Assembly (NCBI GenBank): GCA_035652235.1
Contig: DASREE010000013.1
Span: 1 to 64,000 of the forward strand
Origin: PALSA-612 sp035652235
Lineage (GTDB): Bacteria > Actinomycetota > Thermoleophilia > Gaiellales > Gaiellaceae
Length of the DNA: 64,000 bases
Direction: 5' to 3'
Notes under the pieces: model-generated
What the model was told of the DNA's origin: nothing
The model's database searches: none
The model's input: the letters and a program-made list of their open reading frames with translations, nothing else
Shown: one piece after another, positions 1 to 7,946 of the stretch
How positions within the stretch are numbered: the stretch's first letter is position 1
How the letters are laid out: each line of letters starts with the position of its first letter
Translations under genes and position numbers: made by a program

Positions 1-135
1 AAGCGCTCCAGCAGCAAAACGGCGTCCACTCGCAACGCTCACAGCCACCGTCCGCTCACTCACGGCGCGCTTCTGCCGCCCACTCACCGACAGTCTCGTC
101 CGGAGCGCCGCAGTCGCCGTTACAGACCCGGGCTC

Positions 136-915
136 CTAGCCGGACGCGGCCGTTTGCGACCACGCGGGTGGCCGCCGCTCGAGGAACGCCCTCAGCCCCT
201 CCTGGCCCTCCTCGCTCGTCCGCCGCTCGGCGATCCTCCTCGCGGTCTCGGCGCCGTCGAGCGGGGCGTCGAGGACGAGGCGCTTCGCGTGGCGCACCGC
301 CTCCGGGCCGGAGCCGAGGATCTCGGCGAGCACCCGGTCGACGGCGGCGTCGAGCTCGCCGGCGGGGACGACCTCGTGCACGAGCCCGATGCGCAGGGCG
401 GTCGCGGCGTCGAACCGTTCGCCCGTGAGGAAGTACCGGCGCGCGGCGGCCGCCCCGACGCGCGCGAGCGCGAACGGCGAGATGACGGCCGGTATGATCC
501 CGAGCTTCACCTCCGAGAAGGCGAAGGTCGCGTCCTGTGCGGCGATCGCGACGTCGGCGCAGGCGACGAGGCCGACGCCGCCGCCGAGCGCGTGCCGCTG
601 CACGCGCGCGAGCACGGGTGCCGAGCAGCGGTCGACCGCCTCGTACATGCGGCGCAGGCGCATCGCGTCGGCGACGTTGTCCTCGTAGCCGAGGTCGGCC
701 GCCGAGCGCATCCAGTCGACGTCCGCACCGGCGCAGAAGCTCTCGCCCTCGCCGCGGAGGACGACGGCCCGCGCGTCGCCGACGTCGGCGAACGCCTCGC
801 GCAGCGCCTCGATCAGCGCCGCGTCGAGCGCGTTCCGCCGCCTGGGACGTGCCAGCGTGACGGTGACGACGTCTCCGTCGCGGAGGACGCGCAGCGGCGG
901 CGGCGCGGCGGTCAC
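136..915 (-). CDS. enoyl-CoA hydratase family, methylglutaconyl-CoA hydratase-like
   Basis: Crotonase-fold protein of 259 residues, a normal family length. The CoA/oxyanion-hole motif FCAGAD lies near residues 60-65 and HALGGGVGL near 108-116. The usual first catalytic Glu of enoyl-CoA hydratases (GGGxEL) is Val-Gly here, while the second is kept in FSEVKLGIIPAVISPF. The pair GGGVGL plus EVKLGIIPAVISP is the pattern I associate with methylglutaconyl-CoA hydratase (LiuC/AUH), which hydrates 3-methylglutaconyl-CoA in leucine breakdown. A methylcrotonyl-CoA carboxylase beta subunit 2 kb upstream on the same strand fits this role. The GTG start overlaps the stop of the small upstream gene as GTGA, so the two are translationally coupled. 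The fold is certain; the substrate is inferred. Confidence 0.85.
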   Translation of the reverse strand: MTAAPPPLRVLRDGDVVTVTLARPRRRNALDAALIEALREAFADVGDARAVVLRGEGESFCAGADVDWMRSAADLGYEDNVADAMRLRRMYEAVDRCSAPVLARVQRHALGGGVGLVACADVAIAAQDATFAFSEVKLGIIPAVISPFALARVGAAAARRYFLTGERFDAATALRIGLVHEVVPAGELDAAVDRVLAEILGSGPEAVRHAKRLVLDAPLDGAETARRIAERRTSEEGQEGLRAFLERRPPAWSQTAASG

Positions 916-1076
916 GTGGCGGCTCGGCTCGGCTGCTCCTCGGGCGGCAGCTTGGCGAGAAGCGCCTTGACGAGCCGGAGCACCTCAGCCTCCTCGTGCC
1001 CGAAGTCGTCGAGGTAGGCGTGCAGGGCGGCGCGGACGATGCGGAGCTCGTCGTCGGTCAGCTGGAGCGTGTGCAT
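912..1076 (-). CDS. small helical protein coupled to the hydratase gene
   Basis: A 54-codon frame starting ATG and ending TGA. It begins MHTLQLTDDELRIV and continues with amphipathic charged helices (LHAYLDDFGHEEAEVLRLVK, then LPPEEQ). Its stop overlaps the GTG start of the hydratase gene in a GTGA junction, the same coupling seen at many real gene pairs in this window, which is the main reason to accept it. No motif reveals a function and I do not recognise the family. It may be an accessory protein of the acyl-CoA pathway. Confidence 0.6.
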   Translation of the reverse strand: MHTLQLTDDELRIVRAALHAYLDDFGHEEAEVLRLVKALLAKLPPEEQPSRAAT

Positions 1077-1152
1077 GGCGGGAACCTAGCGCGCGGCGGG
1101 GACGGGCCGCCGGGACCGGGCGCTGCCCCGGCGGCCTGCACCCCGGCGGCGC

Positions 1153-1899
1153 TCACGACGAGACGACGGCGATGTAGAAGGCGTGGTCCTCGAGCTGCGT
1201 CTCGCCTGCGTTCGTCGTCTCGACCAGTGCGGTCGAGCTGCCCGCGCCGGACAGGCCGCAGCTGACGCCCTCGCTTCCCCCGCCTCAGATGGCCGCGTAG
1301 ACCGTGCCGGCGAGGTCCGAGTCGGCGTCGCGGAGCGCCCTCATGGCGACGACCCCCTTGCCGCTGAGCGGCGAGCCGAAGCTGACGTAGTAGCGACCGG
1401 ACCCGACCGTGTGGGTGACCGAGACGCCGACGGTGCCGTTCAGGAGGTTGCCGTCCTTCCCGACGAGCGCCCACAGGGCGCCTGCGCCCGGAATCCCCGC
1501 CGGCCCGGCGGGCCCGATCGGCCCGGTCGGGCCGGTCGGGCCGGTGGCGCCCCTCGGCCCCGGGACGCCCGGCGGGCCCGTCTGTCCGCGTGGGCCGGCG
1601 GGGAGCTGGCCCGCTTTGAAGTCCACCCTGTCGAGGGAGTGGTCCTTGACCTCGGCGGAGGTGACGGAGCCCTTCTTCAGCTGGGGGCTACCGACGGACC
1701 CTGGCTTCAGCTGCGCGGTGCCGACGGACCCTGGCTTCAGCTGGGCGGTGCCGACGGAGCGTGGCTTCAGCTGGGCGGTGCCGACGCTGTGCGCAGGCAA
1801 GCGGATGGCCGCGTAGCCTGTGCCTGCGAGCGCGACGGCGAGGGCGATTGTCGCGATCACGGTCGCAGGCGAAGGACGGAGCCGTGCGAACGTCTTCAC
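1153..1899 (-). pseudogene. collagen-like secreted protein interrupted by an in-frame TGA
   Basis: The GTG start has a good ribosome site (AAGGAGG, then ACGAT). The N-terminus (RLRPSPATVIATIALAVALA) is a signal anchor. It is followed by about four copies of the 10-residue repeat SVGTAQLKPG, a Gly-X-Y collagen-like stretch near residues 86-118, and a beta-rich C-terminal domain (YYVSFGSPLSGKG). Translation meets TGA at 1285-1287 after 204 residues. Beyond it the same frame runs to TGA at 1153-1155 and reads GGGSEGVSC...DHAFYIAVVSS. That matches the end of the neighbouring paralogue (CGGGPEGSVC...DHAFYIAVL), in which the TGA position is Cys. So either a TGC-to-TGA mutation or sequence error removed the last 43 residues, or the codon is recoded. 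The role is probably cell-surface or extracellular, unproven. Confidence 0.7.
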
Positions 1900-1958
1900 A
1901 TCGTCCTCCTTCGTCGTGAGCGAGTGATCATAGGGGCCGCTCGGCGAGGCGGAGCGGA

Positions 1959-1986
1959 CCGCAGGCCGACCGGAGCCGGCCTGCGG
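1959..1986. terminator. inverted repeat after the second collagen-like gene
   Basis: CCGCAGGCCG (1959-1968) and CGGCCTGCGG (1977-1986) form a perfect 10-bp stem with an 8-nt loop. It lies 13 bp beyond the stop of the leftward collagen-like gene at 1999 and before the ribosome site of the next one. There is no clear T-run, so it may act as a weak terminator or an RNA-stabilising hairpin between the paralogues. Confidence 0.45.
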
Positions 1987-1998
1987 CCGCCGAGCCGC

Positions 1999-2619
1999 CT
2001 ACAGGACCGCGATGTAGAACGCGTGGTCCGGGGCGCCGAACACCACCTGCACGTACACGGTGCTGGTCGTGTTCGCCGTCGGGCAGACCGAGCCCTCCGG
2101 CCCGCCGCCGCAGATCGTGGCGGTGACGAAGCCTGGCGAGAAGCCGTCCGCATCCCGCAGCGCCCAGGTGGCGAGGAGGGCGTGGCCGCTCACCGGCGTC
2201 CCGAAGGAGACGTAGTAGTCGGCCGTGCCCGTCGTGTGGAAGACGATCACGCCGGGCGAGCCGGCGATGACGTTTCCGTCCTTGCCGATCAGGGCCCACT
2301 TGCTGACGGCGGAAGGCCCGGCCGGCCCGGCCGGCCCGGCGGGCCCCGTCGGTCCGCGCGCGCCGACGGGGCCGGGCACGCCCTGGGGCCCGCGCGGCCC
2401 CACGGGGATCTGGCCGGCCTTGAAGTCGGCCCGCAGCAGCGAGCCGTTCTGGACCTTCGCGGACGTGACGGCGTTGTTCTTCAGCTGGGCGGTGCCGACG
2501 CTGTTCTTCGGGATCACGATCGTCACCGCCGCCATGCTCGTGCCGCCGAGTGCGACGAGGAGCGCGATCGCCGCGATGACGGTGGCGGGCGACGGCCGGA
2601 TGCGTCGTAGCCTGTGCAT
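1999..2619 (-). CDS. collagen-like secreted protein (intact paralogue)
   Basis: A 206-residue protein with the same architecture as its interrupted neighbour: basic start, RPSPATVIAAIALLVALGG signal/anchor segment (about 7-31), a short SVGTAQLK repeat region, a Gly-X-Y stretch (GPRGPQGVPGPVGARGP and on, about 74-104), and a beta-rich C-terminal domain with YYVSFGTPVSG and two cysteines (ICGGGPEGSVC) that could form a disulfide. The ATG follows AGAAGGGGGC. Proteins of this kind are common in Thermoleophilia genomes, but their function is not established. The C-terminal domain may be a trimerising head on a collagen-like stalk. The gene lies directly downstream of the carboxylase on the same strand, about 250 bp away. 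Confidence 0.75.
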   Translation of the reverse strand: MHRLRRIRPSPATVIAAIALLVALGGTSMAAVTIVIPKNSVGTAQLKNNAVTSAKVQNGSLLRADFKAGQIPVGPRGPQGVPGPVGARGPTGPAGPAGPAGPSAVSKWALIGKDGNVIAGSPGVIVFHTTGTADYYVSFGTPVSGHALLATWALRDADGFSPGFVTATICGGGPEGSVCPTANTTSTVYVQVVFGAPDHAFYIAVL

Positions 2620-2867
2620 GGAAGCCCCCTTCTCTCGCAGGAGCTTCGATGGTAGATACGGCGCCGGAGGGCGTCGGCTGGCGCGCCCGACTTGGGGGCG
2701 CGCTCAGTCCCGAGCCGGCGGCAACCAGCTGCGGCCGAAGGCCCTCGCAGCGAGCGCCCGGCGCGTCCCTCCGATCCCGCCGCCGGGCTCCCGGCCGGGG
2801 GATCCGCCACGTCCACGACCGTTGAGCCCGGCAGGTGCTCTGCCGCTCCTCGTCGGTTGCTGCGGGC

Positions 2868-4430
2868 TCACATCCTGAACACGCCGAAGGTCGTCTCCGG
2901 GATCGGCGCGTTCAGGGCGGCTGCGATCCCGAGCGCGAGCACCCGGCGCGTGTCCAGCGGGTCGATGATGCCGTCGTCCCACAGGCGCGCGGTCGAGTAG
3001 TACGGGTTGCCCTCCGCCTCGTAGGTGGCGCGGATCTCGTCCGGGTCGGCGTCCCCGACCATCGTCAGCACGGTCGCAGCCTGCTCGCCGCCCATCACCG
3101 AGATGCGCGCGTTCGGCCACATCCACAGCTGGCGCGGCGAGTAGGCGCGCCCGCACATGGCGTAGTTCCCGGCTCCGAACGAGCCGCCGGTGATCACCGT
3201 GAACTTCGGCACCTGCGCGCAGGCGACGGCGGTGACGAGCTTGGCGCCGTCGCGTGCGATGCCGCCCGCCTCGTACTCCTTGCCGACCATGAAGCCGGTG
3301 ATGTTCTGGAGGAAGACGAGGGGGATCCGCCGTGTGCAGGCGAGCTCGACGAAGTGCGCCCCCTTGCGGGCCGACTCGGCGAAGAGGACGCCGTTCGAGG
3401 CGAGGATCGCGACGGGATAGCCCTCGAGCCGGGCGAAGCCGCAGACGAGCGTCTCGCCGTAGAGCGCCTTGAACTCGTGGAAGCGGCTGCCGTCGACGAT
3501 CCGCGCGATCACCTCCCGCGGGTCGAGCTGGTGGCGGAAGTCCTCGGGGACGAGGCCGTACAGGTCGGCGGGGTCGAGCGCGGGCGGCTCCGGCGGCGTC
3601 CGCTCCCACGGCGGCTCAGGCTTCGCGCCGCCCAGATGGCGGACGATCTCGCGGCACATGGCGAGCGCGTGCTCGTCCGAGGTCGCGTAGTGGTCGGCGA
3701 CGCCCGACAGCCGCGTGTGCACGTCGGCGCCTCCGAGCTCCTCCGCCGTCACCTCCTGGCCCGTCGCCGCCTTCACGAGTGGCGGCCCACCGATGAAGAT
3801 CGTGCCGGTGCCCTTGACGATCACCGTCTCGTCCGACATTGCCGGCACATACGCGCCGCCGGCGGTGCAGGAGCCGACGACGCAGGCGATCTGAGGGATC
3901 CCCTGCGCCGACAGGCGCGCCTGGTTGTAGAAGATGCGGCCGAAGTGATCGCGGTCGGGGAAGACCTCGGCCTGCAGCGGCAGGAAGGCGCCACCCGAGT
4001 CGACGAGGTAGATGCAGGGCAGCCGGTTCTGCTCCGCGATCTCCTGCGCGCGCAGGTGCTTCTTGACGGTGAGCGGGAAGTAGCTTCCGCCCTTGACGGT
4101 CGCGTCGTTCGCGACGATGACGCACTCCCGCCCCTCGACGACGCCGATTCCGGTCACGATCCCGGCCGCGGGGGCCTCGTTGCCGTACAGGCCCCAGGCG
4201 GCGAGGGCGGAGAGCTCGAGGAAGGCGGTGTCCGGATCGACGAGCCGGTCGATGCGCTCGCGCGCGGTCAGCTTGCCGCGCGAGCGGTGCCGCCGGAGCG
4301 CCTCCTCGCCGCCGCCGCGCGCCACCTCGGCCGTCCGGCTGCGCAGCTCCGCGACGAGCGCCTCCATGCGGGCTCGCCGGGCCGCGAACGTGTCGGAGTC
4401 GCGGTCGACCTGGGTCGCGAGCACGCTCAC
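2868..4430 (-). CDS. acyl-CoA carboxylase beta subunit, methylcrotonyl-CoA carboxylase type
   Basis: A 520-residue carboxyltransferase subunit of a biotin-dependent acyl-CoA carboxylase. It contains the two crotonase-like halves, including KLTARERIDRLVDPDTAFLE near the N-terminus, the CoA-binding NDATVKGGSYFPLTVKKHLR segment, CIYLVDSGGAFLPLQAEVFP, and GSCTAGGAYVPAMSDE. The DSGGAFLP and AGGAYVPAMSDE wording is typical of methylcrotonyl-CoA carboxylase (leucine catabolism) rather than propionyl-CoA carboxylase. No biotin-carboxylase alpha subunit is in the window. The GTG start lies 8 nt after TAGGCT (4439-4444), suggesting a leaderless transcript. The downstream hydratase-like gene supports a Liu-type pathway broken up by the collagen-like genes. 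Confidence 0.9.
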   Translation of the reverse strand: MSVLATQVDRDSDTFAARRARMEALVAELRSRTAEVARGGGEEALRRHRSRGKLTARERIDRLVDPDTAFLELSALAAWGLYGNEAPAAGIVTGIGVVEGRECVIVANDATVKGGSYFPLTVKKHLRAQEIAEQNRLPCIYLVDSGGAFLPLQAEVFPDRDHFGRIFYNQARLSAQGIPQIACVVGSCTAGGAYVPAMSDETVIVKGTGTIFIGGPPLVKAATGQEVTAEELGGADVHTRLSGVADHYATSDEHALAMCREIVRHLGGAKPEPPWERTPPEPPALDPADLYGLVPEDFRHQLDPREVIARIVDGSRFHEFKALYGETLVCGFARLEGYPVAILASNGVLFAESARKGAHFVELACTRRIPLVFLQNITGFMVGKEYEAGGIARDGAKLVTAVACAQVPKFTVITGGSFGAGNYAMCGRAYSPRQLWMWPNARISVMGGEQAATVLTMVGDADPDEIRATYEAEGNPYYSTARLWDDGIIDPLDTRRVLALGIAAALNAPIPETTFGVFRM

Positions 4431-4438
4431 GGCCCGTG

Positions 4439-4444
4439 AGCCTA
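4439..4444 (-). promoter_or_regulatory. -10 element TAGGCT of the carboxylase gene
   Basis: TAGGCT on the minus strand, 8 nt before the GTG start, with no ribosome site between. This is the most frequent form of the -10/start arrangement described in the findings. Confidence 0.55.
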
Positions 4445-4451
4445 TCCCGTG

Positions 4452-4874
4452 TCAGCGCTGCGGCAGGCGCAGCTCGAGCACGCCGTCGCCCGTGGGCACG
4501 AACTTCCGCCGCAGGTAGAAGTCGCGCGCGAGCCGGTTGTCGGGCTCGACCACGATCTGGAGCGTCGTCGCCCCTTCGGCGATCGCGTAGCCCTCGGCGT
4601 AGTCGATCAGCTGGTTGCCGATGCCTTCGTGCCCGTGGCGGGGGCTGACGAGCAGCTGCTCGACGCGGATGGTGCTGCCCTCCCGGTGCAGCGCGACGTA
4701 GCCGGCGTGCTCTCCCTCCAGCTCGGCGACGAACACGGTCTGCGTCTCCAGCCCGGCGAGGGCGGTGCGGTCGCTCCAGGCGGCCTGTCCGCCGAAGGCC
4801 TCGCGCGCGAGGCTGAACAGGAGGCTCTCGTCCTCGGCCCGGTAGGGCCGGATCGTCGCCTTCCGGTACGGCAC
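4452..4874 (-). CDS. GNAT-family N-acetyltransferase
   Basis: A 140-residue GNAT protein from the GTG chosen here. It starts MPYRKATIRPYRAEDESLLF, has a central strand FVAELEGEHAGYVAL, and the acetyl-CoA pyrophosphate loop in VSPRHGHEGIGNQLIDYAE, followed by the terminal strand-helix NRLARDFYLRRKFVPTG. The longer frame opening at 4937 adds 21 low-complexity residues and would place the promoter inside the gene; TACAAT (4884-4889) lies 9 nt before this GTG, so I prefer the shorter form. The acceptor is unknown. Confidence 0.8.
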   Translation of the reverse strand: MPYRKATIRPYRAEDESLLFSLAREAFGGQAAWSDRTALAGLETQTVFVAELEGEHAGYVALHREGSTIRVEQLLVSPRHGHEGIGNQLIDYAEGYAIAEGATTLQIVVEPDNRLARDFYLRRKFVPTGDGVLELRLPQR

Positions 4875-4883
4875 GGCGGCCGC

Positions 4884-4889
4884 ATTGTA
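4884..4889 (-). promoter_or_regulatory. -10 element TACAAT of the GNAT gene
   Basis: Near-consensus TACAAT on the minus strand, 9 nt before GTG 4874. It decides the start of the acetyltransferase and implies a leaderless message. Confidence 0.6.
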
Positions 4890-5164
4890 CCGCCGCTCAG
4901 CCGGCCCGCCGCCGCACTTGGCCTCGCGCGGCGGCACGCGGCGGCATGTTCACGGCTGCCCGAGCCGGGGGACGTCGTCCGGCGAGCGTGCGAGCGCCGC
5001 CTGGGCGAGCAGCGGCTCGACGGAGAGGGGGTCGAGGCGGCGCGCCCGGCGCGGGCTGCTCGCGGCCGCGCTCCCTCGCCGGTCGTACGCCTCGTTCGTG
5101 AAGCGGGCCGAGGGAACGACGTGAAGATCGCGCGGCGGTACGGTCGGCGCCGTCCTCGGCGCGT

Positions 5165-5506
5165 TCAGGTCCGTCGACTGAGCCGCGCGAGCACGCGGCG
5201 TACGAGCGGCTGCGGCCGGGTGCGCTCGGCCTCCGGCGCCAGGGTGAGGACGGGAGCGTCGGGCGACGCCTCGGCCGCGCCTTCTCCCGCGTCGGCCGGG
5301 AGTGGGAGTGGAGGTTGTGGCGGGAGGGGCGCTGCGGCCGTCGGCGCCTGCGACGGGGAGGCCGGGCGGGCCGGCGGGGCCGGCTTCGACGCGGGCGCGG
5401 GAGGGGCGCTCGGCCGCTCGAAGATCGACGGGCGTCGGGCCCGCGCCCGTTCGAGGTCGCCACGGATCGCGGCGCGCATCTCCTCGAGATGGCTCTGCTC
5501 CCGCAC
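5165..5506 (-). CDS. Pro/Ala-rich small protein, unknown
   Basis: A 113-residue frame with a helical charged N-terminus (REQSHLEEMRAAIRGDLERAR), a long Pro/Ala-rich linker (about 34-75) and a basic C-terminus (LVRRVLARLSRRT). Real coding is suggested by the helix pattern and by the frame continuing upstream as LLRAAAKLQAV before the GTG, so the true start may lie slightly earlier. The layout of helix, disordered linker and basic tail could suit a nucleic-acid or membrane-associated scaffold, but I recognise no family. It lies just downstream of the PAP2 gene on the same strand. Confidence 0.5.
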   Translation of the reverse strand: MREQSHLEEMRAAIRGDLERARARRPSIFERPSAPPAPASKPAPPARPASPSQAPTAAAPLPPQPPLPLPADAGEGAAEASPDAPVLTLAPEAERTRPQPLVRRVLARLSRRT

Positions 5507-5563
5507 CGCCTGCAGCTTCGCCGCGGCTCGGAGAAGTCCTACCCGAACACGGCTGCCCCGCGA

Positions 5564-6424
5564 CTACTCCGGCAGGCCGTGCCGGCGCCAGAAGGAGCGC
5601 GTGCCGGCGAAGGCGCCGGCAGCGAAGGCGTAGCCGAGCAGGAGGTCGACGACGTAGTGGTTCCCGGTGTAGACGACCGAGAACGACAGCGCGAGTGGGT
5701 ACAGGGCGGCGGAGATCGCCACGGGCCAGCGCCAGCGCGTCGGCCAGGCGAGGCTGGCGACGAAGAGGAAGACGAGGAACGCGTAGCCGCCGTGGAGCGA
5801 GGGGATGGCGGCGTACGGGTTGCCCTGGATGACGCTGGAGAGGGAGACGCTGTTCGGTACCGCTGACCACGGCCCGTCGTCGATCCTCGTCACCGTCGGG
5901 ATGAGCAGCGTGCGCCCGGCGGCCCAGGGCGGCGCGGCCGGGTAGAGCAGGAAGACGAGGGCAGAGGCGAAGGACAGGACGAGCATGCTCGAGGCGAAGC
6001 GGAAGAAGAGCGCCCGCCGCCTGAGCCACAGCCCGAAGGCGAAGAGCGGGGGGACGACGAAGTGCAGCTTGGCGACGTCGAACAGGAGCTTGTCCCACCA
6101 GTGCAGCGTCCCCGTCCACCACCAGTGCTGCAGCTCGACCGTGGGGACGTAACCCCCGAACAGCCACCGCTCCAGGCGGAGCTGCGGCAGGTAGTACGGG
6201 CTCGGGTGGAGCACGTGCGCCAGGCCCCGCATCTCCCCGTACACGAGCATGAGCACGGCGAAGGAGCCAAAATCGCGCAGGTACAGCCGTCCGCGCCTGA
6301 GGACGAGCGCCGGCACGAGCAGGACGAGGAGGTAGCGATCGGCGGTCAGCGACAGGCCGAACAGGACGATCGCGAGCGCGAACGTCGCGGTCAGCGCGAG
6401 CCCGGCGGCGACCGCGCTGCGGCG
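5564..6424 (-). CDS. PAP2-superfamily membrane phosphatase/transferase (inositol-phosphotransferase-like)
   Basis: A multi-pass membrane protein, at least five hydrophobic segments. It carries PAP2 motifs: the central SLHGG in PYAAIPSLHGGYAFLVFLF and the C-terminal histidine motif NHYVVDLLLGYA. The long loop with aromatic clusters (ELQHWWWTGTLHWWDK) resembles Aur1/Ipt1-like PAP2 proteins that move phospho-head groups between lipids. The start is unresolved. Coding similarity reaches about 6424-6433, yet no in-frame ATG, GTG or TTG occurs between GTG 6316 (which would cut off the first membrane helix) and GTG 6643 (which lies inside the divergent neighbour). The left end marks where the homologous part begins, not a proven start codon. 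Confidence 0.7.
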   Translation of the reverse strand, partial: RRSAVAAGLALTATFALAIVLFGLSLTADRYLLVLLVPALVLRRGRLYLRDFGSFAVLMLVYGEMRGLAHVLHPSPYYLPQLRLERWLFGGYVPTVELQHWWWTGTLHWWDKLLFDVAKLHFVVPPLFAFGLWLRRRALFFRFASSMLVLSFASALVFLLYPAAPPWAAGRTLLIPTVTRIDDGPWSAVPNSVSLSSVIQGNPYAAIPSLHGGYAFLVFLFVASLAWPTRWRWPVAISAALYPLALSFSVVYTGNHYVVDLLLGYAFAAGAFAGTRSFWRRHGLPE

Positions 6425-6457
6425 GTCGACGCCGGCGCATGGCGAGCCCCAGCGCTC

Positions 6458-7939
6458 GTGGCGCTGGCGGCGGCGGCGCTCGCGGTGCTCTTCCGCCTCC
6501 CTTTCTGGGGCGCGCCGCTCACGGCCGACGAGGGGGGGTATGCCGAGGCGGCCCGGCTGTGGGAGCGCTCCGACGCCCTCTACCGAGACGTGTGGGTCGA
6601 CCGCCCACAGGGGCTGATACTGGTCTTCCGGGCGATCCTTCACCTTGACGGGGGCTCTCCGGGGGTCATCCGTGGCGTGGCGGCGGCCGCCGCCGCAGCG
6701 ACCGTCGTGGCGACGTTCCTCGTCGCCCTTCGGGTCGCGGGGAGGATAACGGCGTCTGCCTGCGCGCTGCTGATGGCAAGTGCGGGTGCCTCCCCCTTCC
6801 TCGAGTCGTTCACCCTGGCCGGCGAGCTCGTCGCGTCGCTGCCCGCGATTCTCTCACTGCTCGCGTTCACGAGCTACCTGCGCGGGCGCAGGCCGGGCTG
6901 GCTCGTCGTCGCCGGCCTCCTGTCGGGCTGCGCCGTCATGGTCAAGCAGTCGGGATTCGACGCCGCCCTGGCCGCGGTCGTCTTCCTCGCCTGGACCGAG
7001 CGGCGGCGGGCCGTCCGGCCGGCGCTCGTCGTCCTCGCCGCCGGGGCGGTGCCCGTGCTCGTCGGGGCGCTCGCCGCCGGCGACCTCGGCCGCTGGTGGT
7101 TCGCCGTCGTCGGCTACCGGGGCGAGGGCGACTCGATCGTGACCGGGTCGCTCGTCCACCGCCTCGACCTCCTGCAGCAGTCGCTTCCGGCCGTCGCCAA
7201 GGGTCTCGGCCTGCTCGCGCTGCTCGCGCTCGCCGGCTGGCGGCGCTCGCCGCTGCTCGTGCGCCTGTGGCTGGGCGCCGCCGCGCTCGGCGTCGTCGGC
7301 GGCGGGAACTTCCACCCGCACTACTATCTCCAGCTCGTGCCGCCCCTCGCCGTCCTGGCCGGAGCGGGCGTCGAGCGCCTGCTCCGTGCCAGGCTGCGGC
7401 TCGCCGCCGCCGTCTGCGCCGCCGCGGCCGCCGGTACGGTCGCGGTGACGGCCCCCCTGTGGTTCGCCGGCGGCGGCGCGCAGGCGAGGGCGGTCTGGCC
7501 GCGGGACCCGCACCTCGTGCGCGACGGCGCCGTCGCCCGCTACATCGAGCGCCACACGCGGACGGGCGACCCGGTCTTGCTCGTCTGGGCCGCGGCCGAC
7601 GTCTACTACCTCGCCGACCGGGCGCCCGCCATCCCGTACATGTGGCGCCGGAACCTGGAGGCGATCCCGGGCGCGCTCGGCGACGCGCGGCAGGCGCTCG
7701 CCGAGGGTCGCCCGGCGCTCGTCGCGCAGGTGCAGAGCGTCGGCTCTCTCGACCGCTCGGGCAAGACCGCCGCCATCCTACGGCGGGCGTACCGCCGCGT
7801 CGCCACCGTGGAGGGCGTGCCCGTGTACGCGCCGCGGCCACGGCTGCGGCCGGCGGCGGAGGAGGCGCCCGTCCAGCTCTCGCGTGCCGTACGCCGGCGG
7901 GTGTCGCCGCCGAGACGACCGCCTGTGTGGGCAGGATAG
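6458..7939 (+). CDS. GT39/ArnT-like integral membrane glycosyltransferase
   Basis: About 493 residues with a dolichyl-phosphate-mannosyltransferase-like layout: a first membrane helix ending in LFRLPFWG, then the catalytic loop motif LTADEGGYAEAARLW with the expected acidic residues, about nine more hydrophobic helices, and a soluble C-terminal domain (from about TRTGDPVLLVWAAADVYYLA). Such enzymes transfer sugars from polyprenyl-phosphate donors on the outer face of the membrane. GTG 6458 is the only usable start after the divergent PAP2 gene, although it leaves the first helix without a basic N-terminus. The gene ends 7 bp before the secreted-protein gene. Confidence 0.75.
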   Translation: MALAAAALAVLFRLPFWGAPLTADEGGYAEAARLWERSDALYRDVWVDRPQGLILVFRAILHLDGGSPGVIRGVAAAAAAATVVATFLVALRVAGRITASACALLMASAGASPFLESFTLAGELVASLPAILSLLAFTSYLRGRRPGWLVVAGLLSGCAVMVKQSGFDAALAAVVFLAWTERRRAVRPALVVLAAGAVPVLVGALAAGDLGRWWFAVVGYRGEGDSIVTGSLVHRLDLLQQSLPAVAKGLGLLALLALAGWRRSPLLVRLWLGAAALGVVGGGNFHPHYYLQLVPPLAVLAGAGVERLLRARLRLAAAVCAAAAAGTVAVTAPLWFAGGGAQARAVWPRDPHLVRDGAVARYIERHTRTGDPVLLVWAAADVYYLADRAPAIPYMWRRNLEAIPGALGDARQALAEGRPALVAQVQSVGSLDRSGKTAAILRRAYRRVATVEGVPVYAPRPRLRPAAEEAPVQLSRAVRRRVSPPRRPPVWAG

Positions 7940-7946
7940 AGCTGCC

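Noticed and set aside
1285..1287. Selenocysteine codon in the collagen-like gene
   Set aside because: No SECIS-like hairpin is obvious to me in the bases after the TGA, and no selenium genes are in the window; a point mutation or sequence error is more likely. The observation itself is kept as a finding.
1183..2610. Long plus-strand open frame of 475 codons opposite the collagen-like genes
   Set aside because: It is the antisense shadow of the two collagen-like genes: Gly/Pro codons read backwards give Arg/Ala/Pro-rich nonsense without domains or ribosome site.
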